Assembly: GCF_003815915.1 (NCBI RefSeq)
Contig: NZ_CP033929.1
Location: 1,736,001-1,800,000, forward strand
Source of the DNA: Chryseobacterium indoltheticum
GTDB lineage: Bacteria; Bacteroidota; Bacteroidia; Flavobacteriales; Weeksellaceae
DNA: 64,000 nt
Direction: 5' to 3'
Notes under the pieces: model-generated
The model's input: only the letters and a program-made list of their open reading frames with translations
Databases searched by the model: none
Told to the model about the DNA's origin: nothing
Shown: positions 63,401 through 64,000 of the stretch, piece after piece
Layout: the number at the start of each line of letters is the position of its first letter
Numbering within the stretch: position 1 is the stretch's first letter
Made by a program: the position numbers and the translations under genes

Positions 63401-63490
63401 TTGAAAATGACCGTCAGTGAAATGCAGGAATCAGGTCTGACCTTTAAAGAAATTATTGCAACTAAAAAATACGGATATGAAAAAGTTTAG
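60425..63490 (+). CDS. traG: TraG family conjugation ATPase (VirB4-like) with an internal J domain
   Basis: The 1021-residue protein is the VirB4-like ATPase of the element. The N-terminal part (KVFDIPFVGYDYGDRHNW) is typical, Walker A GPSGSGKS lies at about residues 428-435 and Walker B ALIIEEAWKAI near residue 790, followed by VVTQELDDII and NSDTFILLDQTK. Between them, residues about 577-642 form a DnaJ J domain: YYDILELPFDASSEEIREKG, then IHHPDKN (HPD at 606-608), EAYDILSDDVKRRAYN. Bacteroides TraG proteins are about 830 residues, so this insert explains much of the extra length. It powers assembly of the transfer channel. Confidence 0.88.
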   Translation: MKLKKKVFDIPFVGYDYGDRHNWNFDVLIGQFGNPIIGIKIKNNVEQYSADPDAYLQFHTVLNQVIAIIGENHVVQKIDIFSKQEYKAEDSKEFLQQKYSEHFDGRMFKTIDTVLLFSEAADHSNKKSRYVFSERGYKNLRDKCRKIFMLLSQSNSQPCFLKEKDLEYYIGGILSMNFTKVPSQDNIKATREHLTIGKRFVKTISFVDVEKIDLPSEIETFSTLGGSGSASETAVDNFTFINELEEYSTIVYNQIVSIPHQSSKQRELEKKKKKHEGVAKNSLSNSIVADEIEELLHNIALDGQLIVDAHFSICYSVDSQEKMEETQSLIENKLFMKGIIVSQNSYNQLELFRCCIPGNAVELKEYDLFTTTSEAALCFFFKESYPLNEDSNFYLRFTDRQGVPLNIDPSDQPMKSGRINNRNKFVVGPSGSGKSFLMNNIVEQDLTYNYDVVIVDTGDSYSGLCSYCNGRYIQYTEEKPITMNPFLMSKDEFNIEKLEFLANLIFLIWQGADATMSSTQKSIIDNALMSYYHRYFKNGTRWYDEKTSDELFQYLRKYNIYEEDIEESLEKEFSESQTYYDILELPFDASSEEIREKGRKLIAIHHPDKNINNPEYDSEKFHKVFEAYDILSDDVKRRAYNETLTILATDKDVIKKSLNEDDWNNDIRTALIRKIQDLEERLKVPELSFNSFYDFCDSFLPIFLNNKKHRIDESEFKLRTFLFVLKDFYKGGRYGTTLNQNADSTLFYEPFIVFEIDNVKDNPKLFPIVTLIIMDTFIQKMRLRKDRRKALIIEEAWKAIASKLMAGYILYLYKTVRKFWGEAIVVTQELDDIIGNPVVKDSIINNSDTFILLDQTKFKDNFDKIASLLSLNKVEQNKIFTINNLNNKFGRSRFKEFYLKRGSKGEVYGNEVSLEQYLTYTTEKPEKTAIEYYVAKSVNYEEALKWFVRDLKNFGDKMEDMVALVNLYKEPMDDEVFGYYRKMKSIFKDVNILKMTVSEMQESGLTFKEIIATKKYGYEKV

Positions 63491-64000
63491 TATTTGTCTT
63501 TTTCTGGCGATAGGAGCCTGCTGTTGTGCACAAAATACCTATATCGATCCTACCGTCACGGCAGCAATGATCCTGTATTCGGAAAATCTCAAAAGTAGGC
63601 AGAACAAAACTATTGACGAGCAAAGCAAACTTCAACAGGCTCAAACTCTGGTTGCTTCGCAAATGGCGGTCGCCAATTCGATTCAGAATAAATTGCTGAA
63701 AGGTTTGCAGGAAGTTTCCGGAACCCTCAGGAACGGAATCCAGGTCGTGGATATTTACAACGAGATCAATCGCTGTATCCAATATTCGGGAGATATTGTC
63801 GAACTCACTCAAAACAAACCTCAGTATGCGGTATTCGGAGCGCAGGCTTCACAGAAAACGTATCAGCAGGCGGTTAAACTGACAACCGATGTATCGGATC
63901 TTTTACAGTCTGGTGAGCTGAATCTCGCTACGGCAGGAGACCGGTACAGGCTTTTGTTTTCGGTGTCGCAGAATGTAATCATGCTTAAAATATGGCTTCT
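63477..64000 (+). CDS. conjugation protein after TraG (partial; TraI/VirB5-like position)
   Basis: ATG at 63477 overlaps the TraG stop by 14 bases and the frame stays open to the window edge (174 residues visible). A lipoprotein- or Sec-type signal (ICLFLAIGACCCAQN) precedes a helical secreted domain: TIDEQSKLQQAQTLVASQM, then LLKGLQEVSGTLRNGIQVVDIY, then SDLLQSGELNLATAGD. The position after TraG and this coiled-coil content correspond to the TraI/VirB5-like periplasmic component of Bacteroidota elements. The end lies outside the window. Confidence 0.65.
   Translation, partial: MKKFSICLFLAIGACCCAQNTYIDPTVTAAMILYSENLKSRQNKTIDEQSKLQQAQTLVASQMAVANSIQNKLLKGLQEVSGTLRNGIQVVDIYNEINRCIQYSGDIVELTQNKPQYAVFGAQASQKTYQQAVKLTTDVSDLLQSGELNLATAGDRYRLLFSVSQNVIMLKIWL

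Noticed and set aside
1..64000. CRISPR array or Cas genes
   Set aside because: No set of regularly spaced direct repeats and no Cas-like protein was found in the window.
1..64000. tRNA or rRNA genes and tRNA-linked att sites
   Set aside because: No tRNA-like cloverleaf with conserved TTCGA and D-loop features or rRNA-like segment was found. The branched 3' part of the RNA near 35.9-36.0 kb has only terminator-like stems.

Overview
The window looks like the chromosome of a Flavobacteriia-type Bacteroidota, probably close to Chryseobacterium or Elizabethkingia. The grounds are the AT-rich DNA, starts preceded by A-rich leaders rather than strong Shine-Dalgarno sequences, promoter boxes of the TAnnTTTG type, a SusC/SusD pair, DUF6520 and MauE-type genes, RteC and DUF3853 regulators, and a Bacteroidota-type conjugation module (DUF4134, DUF4133, TraG). 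The species is inferred, not shown.

Layout. 1-6.8 kb is ordinary chromosome: flavin-linked oxidoreductases, a membrane protein, a PA2169-family protein, an AraC regulator with a short-chain dehydrogenase (SDR), and a Crp/Fnr regulator next to a second SDR that carries a one-base frameshift. 7.1-12.4 kb is an AT-rich minus-strand block with an Abi-alpha protein, a HEPN-like protein, three unknown genes and a serine recombinase. From 13 kb the genes are those of an integrative conjugative element (ICE): RadC, ArdC and DUF4099/DUF3945 on the left, and mobilisation and transfer genes (MobC-like, relaxase, ParA, DUF4134, DUF4133, TraG and the start of the next gene) from 56.6 kb to the right edge. 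No tyrosine integrase or att site is in the window, so the element's ends are not defined.

The cargo between these arms is largely anti-phage. 17.5-20.9 kb is a Septu-like ATPase plus HNH nuclease pair. 21.0-23.1 kb is a HaeIII-type methylase and endonuclease. 23.2-24.6 kb is an OLD-like ATPase. 25.1-30.9 kb is a five-gene minus-strand operon with a DUF6119/TIGR04141 protein, a HEPN-like protein and three unrecognised proteins. 30.9-32.9 kb is a defence-type reverse transcriptase preceded by a candidate non-coding RNA closed by a perfect 13-bp inverted repeat. 33.0-35.0 kb is a convergent retron: an RT with NAxxH and VTG motifs, a small structured intergenic RNA and a DUF3800 protein. A second cargo block at 49.8-55.5 kb holds two overlapping DUF262 genes, a DEDDh exonuclease, a possible PD-(D/E)XK protein and a DUF6602 protein.

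Between the defence blocks, 36.3-48.5 kb is more GC-rich and encodes SusC, SusD, an S9 peptidase, a MauE/DUF6520/lipoprotein operon, a TPR-AraC sensor-regulator and RteC. Upstream of susC, 35.71-35.99 kb holds a long, very regular hairpin RNA candidate with its own promoter-like box and a terminator.

The strongest leads for undescribed biology are the RT with its closed non-coding RNA, the retron's intergenic RNA, the five-gene DUF6119 operon, the hairpin RNA upstream of susC, and a DnaJ-type J domain inserted inside the TraG conjugation ATPase.
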